In this document: in pieces, positions 56,601 to 59,933 of the stretch | Layout: each line of letters opens with the position of its first letter | How positions within the stretch are numbered: position 1 is the stretch's first letter | NCBI RefSeq assembly: GCF_000699445.3 | Contig: NC_067202.1 | Location: 13,607,924 to 13,671,923, forward strand | Direction: 5' to 3' | Origin: Schistosoma haematobium | Lineage: Eukaryota; Platyhelminthes; Trematoda; Strigeidida; Schistosomatidae | DNA: 64,000 nucleotides | Notes under the pieces: generated by a model | Seen by the model: the letters and a program-made list of their open reading frames with translations, nothing else | The model's database searches: none | What the model was told of the DNA's origin: nothing | Program-made: the position numbers and the translations under genes

Positions 56601-57943
56601 ATGGTTAACCTTCATAGGCCTTAATAACTAAAGCATTTTGGACTCACTACTCATTTTTATTATTATTCAGTTAATTAGAATGACAGTCTAGTGGGTTCTC
56701 TTCACACATTCCTTCCCTCTAAACTCCCTAGATTTTTTTTCATATTGATTAATGGAATCATCTTGAAATACTCTAGAAATGTCACTTTATGTATCTAGAA
56801 AAAAAACTTACTTTAAAAAATTTAATTTTTAATTATATATACATCCTAAGCTCATTAATTCTGATTTTTAAACAATCCATTTTGTTTAAATCACTACAGA
56901 AGATCCTAAGTTTGATTCTCGGATCTGAGGTTGTGGGTGCGCACTCTTGATGAGTCCTACACTAGGACAAAATGGTCATCTATTCCTATGTTTTCAGTAA
57001 TGGTCTAACTAAGATCAGCTAGCGATTTAATTTATATAAATTAGACTAACTCAAATTCCTCTATGTTATTAATTTATTTGGCGCGAATTCCAAATTATGA
57101 GAGTGATAATTCAAAATCACTAAATCTATTAGGTTACATATTGACATGAAGATAAATCAACGAAACATCTAGTGAATTTTAACAGTTGAATTCATGAGTC
57201 AATTTTGAGCCAGACCACTATTGAAAACCTGGAAGCACAGGACGGCCGTTTCGTACTAATATGGGACTTTCCATTAGTGCTCATTCATGATTCCGCACAC
57301 AGTGCTCGAACCCAGGATCTTCTGTCTCGCACGTGAACCATTTGGTTGACTCAGAATTTAAGTGTTAGAATACTAAAATCTTCACAAACCCTGATACTTA
57401 GTGAATTCATGATTTTCTAGAATAAATGTCGTGTTTTTTTCTTCATTTATGCTTTATTATCAATCACATTTCACAAATAAATCTATTGAATATATTTTGT
57501 ATGGAAAAATTAAATACCCTAGCCTATAAATGCTTATGTTTATAAAATTATTAACTAATTTTAGCCATACTCATCAATATATATTTATGTTCCAGTGAAC
57601 TGTTTAGTACATCAGTGTATTTATCGAAAAATATCGATCATATCAAATCAATAATTCAGTTAACCCTAGACTTACCGTAACTTCCAACTGTAATGGAACC
57701 TCTTCATCACTTAATAATTTAACTTCAACCATAAAAAATCCAGCATTTCCATCCATATTTTCATGTGATAAAGTTCCCGTTGGTGATTTTGAACTTAAAG
57801 GCGATGTTGGATGAACTGACCAACTAATAGATGGGATGCGTTCAGAACTACGTTCTGATTGAACAGTCAATGATCTTGTCGGATATGTATCAATGGGATC
57901 CAAAAGAAGTTTTGCTGTATCATTGCGAACTTCACTTTGAGAT
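3058..57943 (-). CDS. FERM-FA domain protein, FRMD3/FRMD5-like (protein 4.1 superfamily); 16 exons, partial at both ends
   Basis: Spliced minus-strand gene assembled by eye from 16 exons: 57943-57676, 48273-48166, 46611-46569, 43508-43427, 40664-40567, 39579-39450, 38456-38369, 26562-26474, 23171-23108, 21754-21666, 21260-21183, 18136-18065, 13876-13850, 11497-11364, 10368-7853, 3308-3058. All junctions are GT..AG and keep frame over 1378 codons. Order of parts: Ser/Thr/Pro-rich N-terminal segment (1-67), FERM F1 (about 68-153), F2 (155-268), F3 (270-353), FA segment (360-412), then an Asn/Ser/Thr-rich tail of more than 950 residues. Family landmarks seen: [11 protein letters not shown] in F1, [11 protein letters not shown] and AEIGDYD in F2, [16 protein letters not shown] and the [13 protein letters not shown] helix in F3. 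Known for the family: FERM proteins link membrane proteins to actin and signalling. The YEGK..F F3 wording and the FA motif suggest FRMD3/FRMD5 rather than 4.1, FARP or PTPN, but this is recall, not a search. The start codon, any further 5' exons and the 3' end were not found. Confidence 0.92.
3535..3835 (+). mobile_element. Rearranged RTE fragment: inverted 5' piece joined to 3' end
   Basis: 3535-3620 is the RTE 5' region in minus orientation (CCCCATGCCCAACCC), joined to a plus-strand 3' end with the TAAGTAAGTAAAG tail. Contains an added in-frame-free coding remnant only. Confidence 0.7.
4022..4275 (+). repeat. Beta SINE, degraded hammerhead
   Basis: tRNA-like head with CAGTGGTC and B box GGATTCGAATCC, then the decayed ribozyme (CTGAAGT, stem II broken, GAAA lost) and the conserved tail GTCTAG..AATTGACTCATGA. 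Confidence 0.85.
5770..6335 (-). repeat. Rep-1 copy, longest minus-strand copy
   Basis: Reverse complement of the 7450-7838 family over most of its length. Short ORFs here differ between copies and carry no recognisable domain. Confidence 0.75.
6548..6725 (+). repeat. Alpha SINE 3' part with short inverted head
   Basis: Minus-type GGATTGTGGCTAG joined to plus-strand tail (ACTTAAG..ACGCACAGTATGCACAT..AACAATACCAAATGA). Confidence 0.75.
6770..6861. repeat. Large near-perfect hairpin between two alpha SINE units
   Basis: Arms TTTGTAATATCGCAATGAG and CTCATTGGGATATTACAAAT, extended outward by ATAAATA-type matches and inward by AGAAAAT/ATTTTCT around TAG. Arm length about 40 bp with few mismatches. 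Confidence 0.85.
6862..7215 (+). repeat. Alpha SINE, full unit, dead hammerhead
   Basis: Head CACGAACAAGTGGCTATCAGG, tRNA-like boxes (CAATAGCTAAATGG, TTCGAGTCCC), ribozyme core mutated to CTGACAA, then the family tail. Confidence 0.85.
7450..7838 (+). repeat. Rep-1 copy ending in AAATAAATAA tail next to exon 15 donor
   Basis: GC-rich body (GGGTGGGCCCGCCCACCC) and A-rich tail, which ends about 10 nt from the exon 15 splice donor (7852). Orientation is opposite to the gene. Confidence 0.75.
7853..10368 (-). CDS. FERM gene exon 15: giant Asn/Ser/Thr-rich low-complexity exon
   Basis: 2516 nt, 838 codons without a stop; acceptor TTTATAG, donor AACTA/GTAAGT. The first two bases complete a Leu codon from exon 14. 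Residues 458-1295. Composition is dominated by Asn, Ser, Thr and Ile, with a Gln run, a Gly run ([10 protein letters not shown]) and an acidic run ([13 protein letters not shown]). The only ordinary-looking stretch is near the end ([20 protein letters not shown], then [13 protein letters not shown]). No transmembrane segment or known domain seen. Without splicing, translation would stop after VSYY at 7838, so an alternative C-terminus by intron retention is possible. The TTG at 10342 is internal, not a start. Confidence 0.93.
10540..10950 (-). repeat. Beta SINE, near full length, ribozyme deleted in stem II
   Basis: tRNA-like head at 10650-10725, both family ends present. The ribozyme lost its stem II and part of the core (CGTTTCGTCCTCGAAAGGAA on plus). 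Confidence 0.85.
10951..11125 (+). repeat. Beta SINE, partial, inverted relative to previous copy
   Basis: B box GGTTTGAATCTC, then CTGAGGA core, GAAA and GTC kept (11006-11053) but stem II (GACT..AAAC) no longer pairs. Confidence 0.8.
11364..11497 (-). CDS. FERM gene exon 14: polar linker
   Basis: 134 nt; acceptor TTTTTAG, donor TCTT/GTAAGT. Residues 413-456: [20 protein letters not shown] then [24 protein letters not shown]. The other two frames have stops. No domain recognised; charged linker. Confidence 0.85.
11690..12560 (+). mobile_element. 5'-truncated RTE-type LINE, RT C-terminus to 3' end
   Basis: Starts just before the reverse-transcriptase active-site box LDFADDLAI (about 11770), runs through the C-terminal region with frameshifts and ends GGTAACAGGTGTAAGTAAATAA. 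Pseudogene. Confidence 0.85.
12640..12960 (+). repeat. Rep-2 copy
   Basis: Family of about 270-320 bp found six times here; ends in a short palindrome (CTACTTAT..ATAAGTAG in better copies) and CACACCAC. Class unknown. Confidence 0.75.
13850..13876 (-). CDS. FERM gene exon 13: 27-nt micro-exon
   Basis: 27 nt; acceptor TTGATCAG, donor CCAA/GTAAGT. Encodes SRSLLNLA between two split codons (Arg and Lys), a symmetric micro-exon of nine residues. With its neighbours it reads [11 protein letters not shown], resembling the Ser-rich basic site after the FA region of 4.1 and FRMD proteins. Without it the frame from exon 12 to exon 14 is still kept, so optional inclusion is possible. Confidence 0.75.
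14277..14385 (-). repeat. Beta SINE 3' part, ribozyme with broken cleavage triplet
   Basis: Core CTGAGGA and GAAA kept, but the triplet is GCC and stem II has one mismatch. Folded back on a plus-strand tail at 14389. Confidence 0.75.
14386..14810 (+). repeat. Beta SINE head-to-tail tandem
   Basis: Tail of one unit (CCACAAAACCCCTTCTGATC, to about 14445) runs straight into the start of the next (CTTACTAATGACTGACTTCA), followed by a full tRNA-like head and a mutated ribozyme (CTAGAGA). Confidence 0.8.
15187..15520 (+). repeat. Rep-3 copy 1
   Basis: Highly similar to 19858-20185 (GATGAGCATAATGAATGG vs GATTAGCATAATGAATGG; ATTTCCTATTTTATGGTACA in both). Ends GAAATAAATGATTCATATT. Confidence 0.85.
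16385..16670. repeat. Alpha SINE inverted composite, degraded
   Basis: Minus-strand head and ribozyme remnant (16385-16500) joined to plus-strand tail (16500-16670). Core lost. Confidence 0.75.
17340..17575 (-). repeat. Beta SINE 5' part
   Basis: tRNA-like head (CACTGAGCCGGCATCC) and upstream leader ending CTCTACCCGACACGGATTAG; ribozyme cut short by ATA-repeats at 17312-17336. Confidence 0.8.
17700..17775 (+). mobile_element. RTE 3'-terminal fragment
   Basis: GAATTCTGGTAGGCGGTCTATGCTTC..GGTAACAACTG..TAAGTAAGT, the RTE 3' end only. Confidence 0.75.
18065..18136 (-). CDS. FERM gene exon 12: FA segment
   Basis: 72 nt; acceptor ATCTCTAG, donor CAAG/GTAAGT. Residues 380-402: [13 protein letters not shown] then [10 protein letters not shown]. 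Two of the three frames are closed; the open one is the frame required by both neighbours. Confidence 0.88.
18258..18294. repeat. (TA)n microsatellite
   Basis: About 18 TA units. Other simple tracts: TTA at 17999-18028, AAT at 17312-17336. Confidence 0.95.
18895..19320 (+). mobile_element. Rep-4 arm interrupted by an RTE 3' end
   Basis: Rep-4 left arm (TTTTGATGGAGTTTTGTTC, to about 18960), then 290 bp of RTE C-terminal coding (about 97 intact codons, RTE frame) and a TAAGTAAGTAAGTAAGT tail (19246-19264), then the complementary Rep-4 arm (GAACAAAACTCCAACAAATG). Confidence 0.75.
19858..20185 (+). repeat. Rep-3 copy 2
   Basis: See copy 1 at 15187; same orientation 4.7 kb apart. Confidence 0.85.
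20776..21042 (+). repeat. Rep-2 copy
   Basis: Begins TAGTGAACAGAACACGAATG and ends with the CTACTTAT/ATAAGTAG palindrome and CACACACCACA. The 84-residue ORF inside recurs in other copies only because the DNA is similar. Confidence 0.8.
21183..21260 (-). CDS. FERM gene exon 11: FERM-adjacent segment
   Basis: 78 nt; acceptor CATTTAG, donor TTTAC/GTAAGA. Residues 354-378: [15 protein letters not shown] then [10 protein letters not shown]. With the split Thr and exon 12 it gives [17 protein letters not shown], matching the FA pattern F.(R/K)G..F.(Y/F)(S/T)G(R/K). The intron to exon 10 is only 405 bp, the shortest here. Confidence 0.92.
21261..21665 (-). other. Intron 10 (405 bp)
   Basis: Short AT-rich intron; no repeat recognised. 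Confidence 0.9.
21666..21754 (-). CDS. FERM gene exon 10: F3 C-terminal helix
   Basis: 89 nt; acceptor TTTGAAG, which is weak with an A-rich tract, donor TCAC/GTAAGT. Residues 324-352: [20 protein letters not shown] then WAVDRQCFF, the F3 capping helix (family pattern LWK..VE...F). Typical members have Glu-His or Glu-Asn where this has Asp-Arg. Confidence 0.92.
22340..22420 (-). repeat. Beta SINE head fragment
   Basis: CTTTAGACCACTGAGCCGAC. A second fragment lies at 22880-22935 (TAGATCACTGAGCCAACATC). Confidence 0.65.
22535..22830 (-). repeat. Alpha SINE, inverted composite, degraded
   Basis: Minus-strand ribozyme remnant and tRNA-like boxes, with matching CATCTATCTCTG wording in opposite sense at the right end. 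Ribozyme core lost. Confidence 0.75.
23108..23171 (-). CDS. FERM gene exon 9: F3 lobe
   Basis: 64 nt; acceptor CTATAG, donor GAACAG/GTATAT. Residues 303-323: [21 protein letters not shown], the F3 K(I/L).(F/Y).(G/R)K.F strand pair. The YEGK..F wording is the main reason to prefer FRMD3/FRMD5 over FARP, 4.1 or PTPN proteins, which usually have FKR(K/N).F here. Confidence 0.93.
23265..23560 (-). repeat. Beta SINE carrying the intact ribozyme at 23324
   Basis: Order on minus: leader with AGATATCAGCGC..ACTGAAGACAATGG, GGTTGAAGTTAGACATTAAC, tRNA-like head with box A (GGCTCAGTGG) and box B (GGGCTCGAAAC), ribozyme, tail. Confidence 0.88.
23324..23369 (-). ncRNA. Intact type I hammerhead ribozyme in beta SINE
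   Basis: Read 5'-3' on the minus strand: stem I GCACTG (23369-23364), core CTGAGGA (23363-23357), stem II GTCC (23356-23353), loop, GGAC (23345-23342), GAAA (23341-23338), two-pair stem III CG..CG, then GTC and stem I CAGTGC (23329-23324). Expected cleavage is between 23330 and 23329. All invariant core positions are present and all stems pair. Same strand as the FERM pre-mRNA, inside intron 8. Confidence 0.85.
23561..23680 (+). repeat. Beta SINE 3' half, head-to-head with previous copy
   Basis: Starts inside the ribozyme (AGGACGAAACGGCCGTCCAG) and runs through the tail to CCACAAACCCCTTCTGA. Confidence 0.85.
24990..25195 (+). repeat. Alpha SINE core flanked by inverted arms
   Basis: Left arm GGCTAGCAGTGGAATCCAAG and right arm CTTGGATTCCACTGTTAGCC enclose the tRNA-like and ribozyme segment. 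Ribozyme core decayed (TTGACAA). Confidence 0.8.
25555..25800 (-). repeat. Rep-1 copy
   Basis: TTTTCTTAGGGGACCACACC, GTAGCCTTCAACTT and CCAACCCGGTTAAAG shared with 5880-6120. Confidence 0.8.
26404..26431. repeat. (AT)n microsatellite
   Basis: 14 AT units, 43 bp from the exon 8 donor. Confidence 0.95.
26474..26562 (-). CDS. FERM gene exon 8: F3 lobe, first strands
   Basis: 89 nt; acceptor TTTCTAG, donor GTTG/GTAAGA. Residues 273-301: [19 protein letters not shown] and [10 protein letters not shown], matching the F3 pattern D..G....LG....G...Y.G......F.W. The Trp codon is split (TG/G). Confidence 0.94.
26640..26965 (+). repeat. Alpha SINE, near full, with inverted tail piece in front
   Basis: 26640-26700 is the family tail in minus orientation; 26705-26965 is the plus unit with the ribozyme at 26875. 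Confidence 0.8.
26875..26940 (+). ncRNA. Weakened hammerhead ribozyme, alpha SINE
   Basis: CTGACGA core and GAAA intact, GTC present, but stem II (ACCC..AGGAT) and stem III (CA/CG) each carry a mismatch. Activity doubtful. Confidence 0.5.
27640..28590 (-). mobile_element. Penelope-like element fragment (RT C-terminus and GIY-YIG remnant)
   Basis: Minus-strand frames carry an RT thumb-type stretch (28338-28580) and then [19 protein letters not shown] and a following helix region (27707-27970), the GIY-YIG layout with the second motif altered. An unrelated block with GACGTTTCGTAACTTAATAT lies between them at 27970-28160. Frames are broken. Confidence 0.65.
29089..29356 (-). repeat. Rep-2 copy
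   Basis: GGTGCGTGCTAC..ATAAGTAGTATAT at its left end and CCCCACCCGTGTTCT at its right. Confidence 0.75.
30415..30575 (-). repeat. Short beta SINE carrying the intact ribozyme at 30470
   Basis: Tail and ribozyme only, then joined after the ribozyme to a plus-strand tail (GATTTCAACCAGTGAAATTT). Confidence 0.82.
30470..30515 (-). ncRNA. Intact type I hammerhead ribozyme in beta SINE
   Basis: Same layout as the copy at 23324: GCACTG (30515-30510), core CTGAAGA (30509-30503, variable position 7 is A), GTCC/GGAC stem II, GAAA (30487-30484), CG-GT-CG stem III, GTC, CAGTGC (30475-30470). All stems pair. Sense to the FERM transcript in intron 7, in a short SINE lacking its tRNA head. Confidence 0.8.
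31075..31350 (+). repeat. Beta SINE, ribozyme core deleted
   Basis: Minus tail piece (31080-31135) then plus head with box A (AGCTCAGTGGTCTAG), box B (GGTTCGAATCTC) and tail; the core CTGAGGA and stem II are missing. Confidence 0.82.
32210..32500. repeat. Alpha SINE inverted composite with intact-core ribozyme
   Basis: Minus head and ribozyme (32210-32360) joined to plus tail (CAGAATGCTTGTGAATTAGG onward). Confidence 0.82.
32232..32300 (-). ncRNA. Hammerhead ribozyme, alpha (Smα-like) SINE, core intact
   Basis: Minus strand: TACATCCAG, core CTGATGA, stem II GTCC/GGAC around CGAATG, GAAA, CGCGA, GTC, CTGAATACC. This is the Smα-type ribozyme wording known from schistosomes. Stem III has one mismatch (G against A) and stem I pairs for three base pairs beside the core. 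Sense to the FERM transcript. Confidence 0.78.
32810..33110 (+). repeat. Beta SINE, degraded
   Basis: Leader, GCCGGCTCAGTGGTCTAGAG head and tail present; ribozyme lost. Confidence 0.82.
33555..33800 (+). repeat. Beta SINE, core G5 mutated
   Basis: Ribozyme reads CTAAGGA, stems and GAAA otherwise kept (33749-33785). Confidence 0.82.
34270..34475 (+). repeat. Beta SINE, GAAA mutated
   Basis: Minus tail piece then plus B box and ribozyme with CTGAGGA and both stems, but AGAA and GTT. Confidence 0.82.
34588..34656 (+). repeat. Purine-rich AGG/AGT triplet tract
   Basis: Imperfect (GTA/GGA/GAA)n run; the Arg/Ser-rich ORF at 34475-34666 is its translation. Confidence 0.85.
35715..35965 (+). repeat. 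Beta SINE, core kept, stem II broken
   Basis: CTGAGGA and GAAA present, GGTT in place of GGAC, ATC triplet. Confidence 0.82.
37637..37709 (+). tRNA. tRNA-Lys (CTT anticodon), functional gene or young tRNA-Lys SINE head
   Basis: 73 nt with full cloverleaf wording: acceptor GCCCGAC/ATCGGGC plus G, D-arm GGCTCAGTCGG, anticodon loop ACTCTTAAT with CTT, T-arm GTGGG-TTCGAGC-CCCAC. One acceptor mismatch (C7 against A66). No T-run follows directly; the next 100 bp end in ATT repeats (37797-37812), which would also fit a tRNA-Lys-headed SINE. It is on the opposite strand to the host gene. Confidence 0.85.
38020..38165 (+). repeat. Rep-4 arm
   Basis: GAACAATGAAGGCTTCATGA and ATCAAACTATTCAACTTAGA match the right arm at 55320-55505. 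Confidence 0.65.
38369..38456 (-). CDS. FERM gene exon 7: end of F2, start of F3
   Basis: 88 nt; acceptor CTTTTTCAG, donor TTCAA/GTATGT. Residues 244-272: [19 protein letters not shown], the conserved F2 helix, then TYGIEP leading into F3. The following intron is 11806 bp, the longest in the window. Confidence 0.94.
38625..38910 (-). repeat. Rep-2 copy, diverged
   Basis: AGAACAGGAACGGAACGCAA and CAAATACATTCGATTGTCCC match the family. Confidence 0.7.
39005..39385. repeat. Alpha SINE inverted composite
   Basis: Minus unit with core changed to CCGACGA (39005-39180), fused to a plus unit that starts inside the ribozyme (39185 on). Confidence 0.85.
39450..39579 (-). CDS. FERM gene exon 6: F2 lobe
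   Basis: 130 nt; acceptor TTTTTTTAG, donor TTCAA/GTAAGT. Residues 201-242: EIGDYD, the F2 loop, [20 protein letters not shown] and a split Lys. Homologues usually have DPEEHP or similar after GDYD; here the loop is [12 protein letters not shown], a lineage difference rather than a frame error because both splice phases fit. Confidence 0.94.
39580..40566 (-). other. Intron 5 (987 bp)
   Basis: Holds an ATT microsatellite (39648-39697) and a CT-rich tract followed by TA repeats (39885-39925). No mobile element recognised. Confidence 0.9.
39648..39697. repeat. (ATT)n microsatellite
   Basis: About 16 units; preceded by an AT run at 39604-39620. Confidence 0.95.
40567..40664 (-). CDS. FERM gene exon 5: F2 lobe
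   Basis: 98 nt; acceptor AATAAG (weak pyrimidine tract), donor CAAG/GTTAGT. Residues 168-199, giving with the split Arg [17 protein letters not shown] and then an alpha-helical stretch ending AACILQ. The conserved QAE.GDYD motif is split across this junction. Confidence 0.93.
40868..41100 (-). repeat. Beta SINE, degraded
   Basis: ACCATTGAGCCGGCATCCAA head and leader present; ribozyme truncated after stem II. Confidence 0.8.
41450..41790 (+). repeat. Alpha SINE, full unit with ribozyme at 41581
   Basis: CCCATTGCACAAGCA, tRNA-like boxes, ribozyme, and tail to AACAATACCATATGA. Most complete alpha unit in the window. Confidence 0.88.
41581..41645 (+). ncRNA. Hammerhead ribozyme, alpha SINE, core intact but ATC cleavage triplet
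   Basis: CTGACGA core, GTCC/GGAC stem II, GAAA, then CGCGCATC: the usual GTC is ATC, still an NUH triplet, but the stem III C-G pair becomes C/A. Stem I has one C/C mismatch. Antisense to the host gene. Confidence 0.6.
42090..42300 (+). repeat. Beta SINE, strongly degraded
   Basis: Head GACTCAGTGGTCTAGAGG recognisable; ribozyme lost. Confidence 0.7.
43427..43508 (-). CDS. FERM gene exon 4: F1/F2 junction
   Basis: 82 nt; acceptor CTTTTTCAG, donor GTCG/GTGAGT. Residues 141-166, ending F1 with [11 protein letters not shown] (compare the family FRVKFYP.DP) and running into F2 with a split Arg codon completed by exon 5. Confidence 0.94.
43588..43812 (+). repeat. Beta SINE 3' part, G8 mutated
   Basis: Ribozyme at 43700-43757 reads CTGAGAA; stem II weakened. 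Confidence 0.78.
44335..44560 (-). repeat. Beta SINE 5' part
   Basis: Head and leader, cut inside the ribozyme by ATA repeats. Confidence 0.8.
44574..44604. repeat. (AT)n microsatellite
   Basis: About 15 units. Confidence 0.95.
44925..45275 (+). repeat. Beta SINE, C3 mutated
   Basis: Leader, head and tail present; ribozyme reads TTGAAGA with GAAC (45178-45226). Confidence 0.82.
45586..46400 (+). mobile_element. Rep-5-related element split by an RTE insertion
   Basis: 45586-45672 and 46238-46400 match consecutive parts of 59985-60211 and 53640-53895. Right end GTCCATAAATTATAGTCTCA matches the Rep-5 terminal repeat. Confidence 0.75.
45673..46237 (-). mobile_element. RTE-type LINE 3' end, nested
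   Basis: Minus-strand C-terminal coding region, starting from TACTTACCTACTTCTGTTAC tail; frames broken. Confidence 0.82.
46569..46611 (-). CDS. FERM gene exon 3: F1 lobe, [13 protein letters not shown] segment
   Basis: 43 nt; acceptor TTTACAG, donor AAAT/GTAAGT. Encodes [14 protein letters not shown] plus the first base of a split Tyr codon. It corresponds to the WLDP.K.I.KQ segment of FERM F1, where the family usually has Asp-Pro and this protein has Glu-Met. Only the frame linking exons 2 and 4 is open. Confidence 0.92.
46750..46885 (+). mobile_element. RTE 5'-region fragment
   Basis: CTCCGCCTGGAGTCC..CTGCCGGTCCCAAGCC..CTCGCTAAAAAA; second, diverged piece at 46985-47115. Confidence 0.75.
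47230..47545 (+). pseudogene. LINE reverse-transcriptase C-terminal remnant
   Basis: 98-residue open stretch with [20 protein letters not shown] and [18 protein letters not shown], the helix region after the RT catalytic core of a non-RTE LINE. No catalytic box. Confidence 0.6.
48166..48273 (-). CDS. FERM gene exon 2: F1 lobe
   Basis: 108 nt, 36 codons, phase 0 at both ends; acceptor AAATAG, donor CGA/GTAAGA. Encodes residues 90-125, including the F1 helix ([12 protein letters not shown]) and the highly conserved [13 protein letters not shown] block of FERM F1. The preceding intron is 9402 bp. Confidence 0.94.
48349..48630 (-). repeat. Rep-2 copy
   Basis: GGTGTGTGCTACTTATATTG..ATAAGTAGTATATG and TTGTCCCCACAGGTGTTCC. 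Most similar to 20776-21042. Confidence 0.82.
48790..49100 (-). repeat. Beta SINE, ribozyme decayed with ACA-type insertion
   Basis: Head, leader and tail present. On minus the core region reads CACAAAAGA. A second decayed minus copy lies at 49190-49320. Confidence 0.8.
49740..49855 (+). repeat. Alpha SINE fragment, degraded
   Basis: GAGTTCGAATCCCAGAATAA and ACAGGTACATCTAGCTAACC. Confidence 0.65.
50140..50410 (-). repeat. Rep-2 copy followed by TAG triplets
   Basis: TTGTGCTACTGATATCGACA at left; CCCCATCTGAGTTCTCGTTC at right, then AGTAGTAGTAGTAGTAG. Confidence 0.75.
50885..50980 (-). repeat. Beta SINE tail and decayed ribozyme
   Basis: CTGAGAA core and GAAC. Confidence 0.7.
51010..51420 (+). 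repeat. Beta SINE, near full length, C3 mutated
   Basis: Starts CCATGTGCCCTCTAGTGACT; ribozyme TTGAAGA at 51272-51318; tail partly duplicated (TTTTCAATGATG twice, 51326-51375). Confidence 0.82.
51975..52225 (-). repeat. Beta SINE folded on itself, ribozyme with ACA insertion
   Basis: Minus tail, ribozyme remnant (52038-52087, core region CTACAGAGGA) and B box, joined directly to plus tail (TCTTCATGGTGGTCTAGC). Confidence 0.8.
52400..52895. repeat. Rep-4 arms around a 300-bp interior
   Basis: Left arm 52405-52475, right arm about 52815-52895 (AAAGAACCAAACTCCACCTA). An alpha head fragment follows at 52935-53010. Confidence 0.55.
53265..53400 (+). mobile_element. RTE 5'-region fragment
   Basis: GAGTTACTGCCGGTCCCAAG..AGGAGGGTTGGGTATGGGAT. 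Confidence 0.78.
53640..53895 (+). repeat. Rep-5-related copy, uninterrupted
   Basis: Matches 59985-60211 through the interior; right end GTCGTCCATGTATTGTAATC. Confidence 0.7.
54690..54925 (-). repeat. Beta SINE, ribozyme with ACA insertion
   Basis: Stem I intact (54790-54838), core region CCACAGAGGA. Head GGTCTCGTGTGTGAATGC. Confidence 0.82.
55320..55505. repeat. Rep-4, best copy: fold-back element
   Basis: About 50-bp inverted arms (GAGTTTTGTTCTCCGAGTTG and AGCTCCAAAGAACAAAAC) around a 70-bp centre with TCGTTCTTCTGAACGG. Confidence 0.75.
56180..56345 (+). repeat. Beta SINE 3' part, C3 mutated
   Basis: Ribozyme (56237-56281) reads TTGAGGA with intact stems, GAAA and GTT. Confidence 0.8.
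56895..57380. repeat. Two degraded beta SINE pieces
   Basis: Plus piece 56895-57010 (TTGATGA, AAAA) and minus piece 57175-57380 with decayed core. Confidence 0.72.
57676..57943 (-). CDS. FERM gene exon 1 of window: N-terminal extension and start of F1
   Basis: 268 nt; acceptor ATTTTAG, donor ACG/GTAAGT. The first base completes a codon from an upstream exon that I could not find. Residues 1-89: about 65 residues rich in Ser, Thr and Pro without domain character, then the first F1 beta strand ([20 protein letters not shown]). The exon ends on a codon boundary that joins cleanly to the next exon (EVT/NDCLG). A free-standing reading would start at 57903 with TTG, which is not a real start. Confidence 0.9.
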
Positions 57944-58499
57944 CTAAAATAATGAAGAAAAAAAAGTAATAACTGTTCAATTAACTTTGTATATATAAAA
58001 CAATCAATGTTTTCATATCATAAACAACATAATATTACTAAGTTTTTAGCACGTATACACAAGTGATTAATTTGCATACATCCAGTGATAATATCTCTGT
58101 ACTGAATAAATAAAATCATGCAGTCTGATTAAATACAATGAACTTCTTCGGATAGATTAGAATGAATTTCAGTAATAAGTTATTATTCTAATGATTCTTT
58201 TTAGAAGACAAAGGATTCAGTACAATAAATGACAGTCTACTAACGTCAAATCAGTAACTCGATGTGGGGGTACTAGCAAATGAACATGAAAAAAATATTT
58301 TTTTTTATTTGAGGAAAATTTATTTTCTGAGCATTGAATGAAGACAGAAACTAAATTCACCACGTAACTAGTCGATTAACAAAATATGAGTTTTGGGGAT
58401 ATGTCGTCCCCAACATATCCTATAAAAGGAAATGCATACACATGAAGAACAGAAATAGTCTTATATAAAAACAATTATTAGTGTTTTATAAAAATGGAT

Positions 58500-58610
58500 G
58501 GATTATGGCTAGTGGCTAAATTTAAGAAGTACATTTCATTTTATTCTGGACTCATCATCAGAATGTATTTGGATCCAAGTGTTAATGTTTACATTGAGAA
58601 TTAAACCGCT
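58500..58610 (-). repeat. Alpha SINE fragment, degraded
   Basis: Minus strand CTGATGATGAGTCC with GAAA but unpaired stem II. Confidence 0.6.
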
Positions 58611-59529
58611 TCACATGTCCAATGTGCTATTCATTGATAAACTTTAACTAACAATCATGGTTTTGGATGAAGGATAATTAACTTGAGAATAACGTTGTAA
58701 TTTCAAAGGTCAGTAAATTTATATAAACATGCTACAAACTATATAATACGATTATAAGAAGTTATATTACTACGTGACTACTCTGAATATAATACATTTA
58801 TTTAATCAACAAACAATAATCATCCATACAACTGACTTAATGAACTTGATCATTCCTTGTTATATTATTACAATATAAAGATTCCGTAGTACTGTGTATA
58901 AAAAAATCAGACGAATACATTCCAAATGCTTTAAAATGAAACTATATCCTACTTAAAGTGTACTCCTCATTATCTAATCTGTAGTTAACTATCAATTTAA
59001 AGTAAATAGTTTACTCGAAGCAATCTATCGATATATATGATCAATAATTTTAGTTATTCTTTCAGGTCATCCAATGGGCAGGGCTATAATGAAAACGGGC
59101 ACTATATAATTTATATTATATGGTAAATGAGTAAAGATTGACTTAGTCTGATATATATATATATAATACCCAACAAAGTTCGTCTGAATTAGATTGTTTC
59201 ATCACTACGGGTTGACGCCCAAAGCCAAGTTTTATAATAAATAACAATAGTATACTCACATTTATACATAAACATAGGGAATAGGATATAGTTGAAATTC
59301 AAAGGCAAATTTATTAACTTTGTATTAAATTTAACAATATACCCAGTGAATTAAACTCTTGTTATTATGTGATGACACCCTGTTTCTTCTTTAAATGTTT
59401 CTCAATAAGTACAAAATATGTATTCAAATAGAGGAGTGTTCACAGACATGAATATCACTGCTTATATTAGAAAAATTATCAACCAAATGATCGATAAAAA
59501 AAATGAAATAAACAAAAGTTATCATTATA

Positions 59530-59700
59530 AAAGAAGATGGATGGTGACTAGCAGTAGGATCCAGAATGCGCATTTCGTCTTTCTTGGGACTCGTTGTGTG
59601 GATGTACTCACATCCCAGAGTTGATGTTCACTCCAAGACTGATCAATTGCAGTCGTAAATATCAATGGGAAGACTCAAACAAACAATACAAAATGAATTT
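59530..59700. repeat. Alpha SINE inverted composite, core decayed
   Basis: Minus part GGATGGTGACTAGCAGTAGG..GTTCACTCC joined to plus tail GACTGATCAATTGCAGTC. Confidence 0.78.
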
Positions 59701-59933
59701 AAGTATTATCATATTTGTCTGTCAATTATACTTTCAAACTTCCGACAATATTAATAATAGTTTTAACAGTTATAATTATCAAGAATTTCACATTAACTGA
59801 TTAACAAACTTCTTCCTTCGACTGTCTTAATAATTTATAGTTGTCATATAATAATACATTGATAAATATATGATAAGTAACGTGATATTCAGTCTGTGGG
59901 AACACAACATGATCTCACTAAAAAGGAAATACG

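Larger units (their letters stand above)
48274..57675 (-). other. Intron 1 of window (9402 bp)
   Basis: Holds two Rep-2 copies, about ten beta pieces, Rep-4 arms, RTE 5' and Rep-5 fragments and degraded alpha pieces. Nothing recognised in 49322-49739, 53900-54689, 55510-56179 and 57381-57675. Confidence 0.75.

Noticed and set aside
59255..59285. Possible 5' exon of the FERM gene with ATG and a GTGAGT donor on minus
   Set aside because: Leaves the wrong splice phase for exon 1 (one base instead of two).
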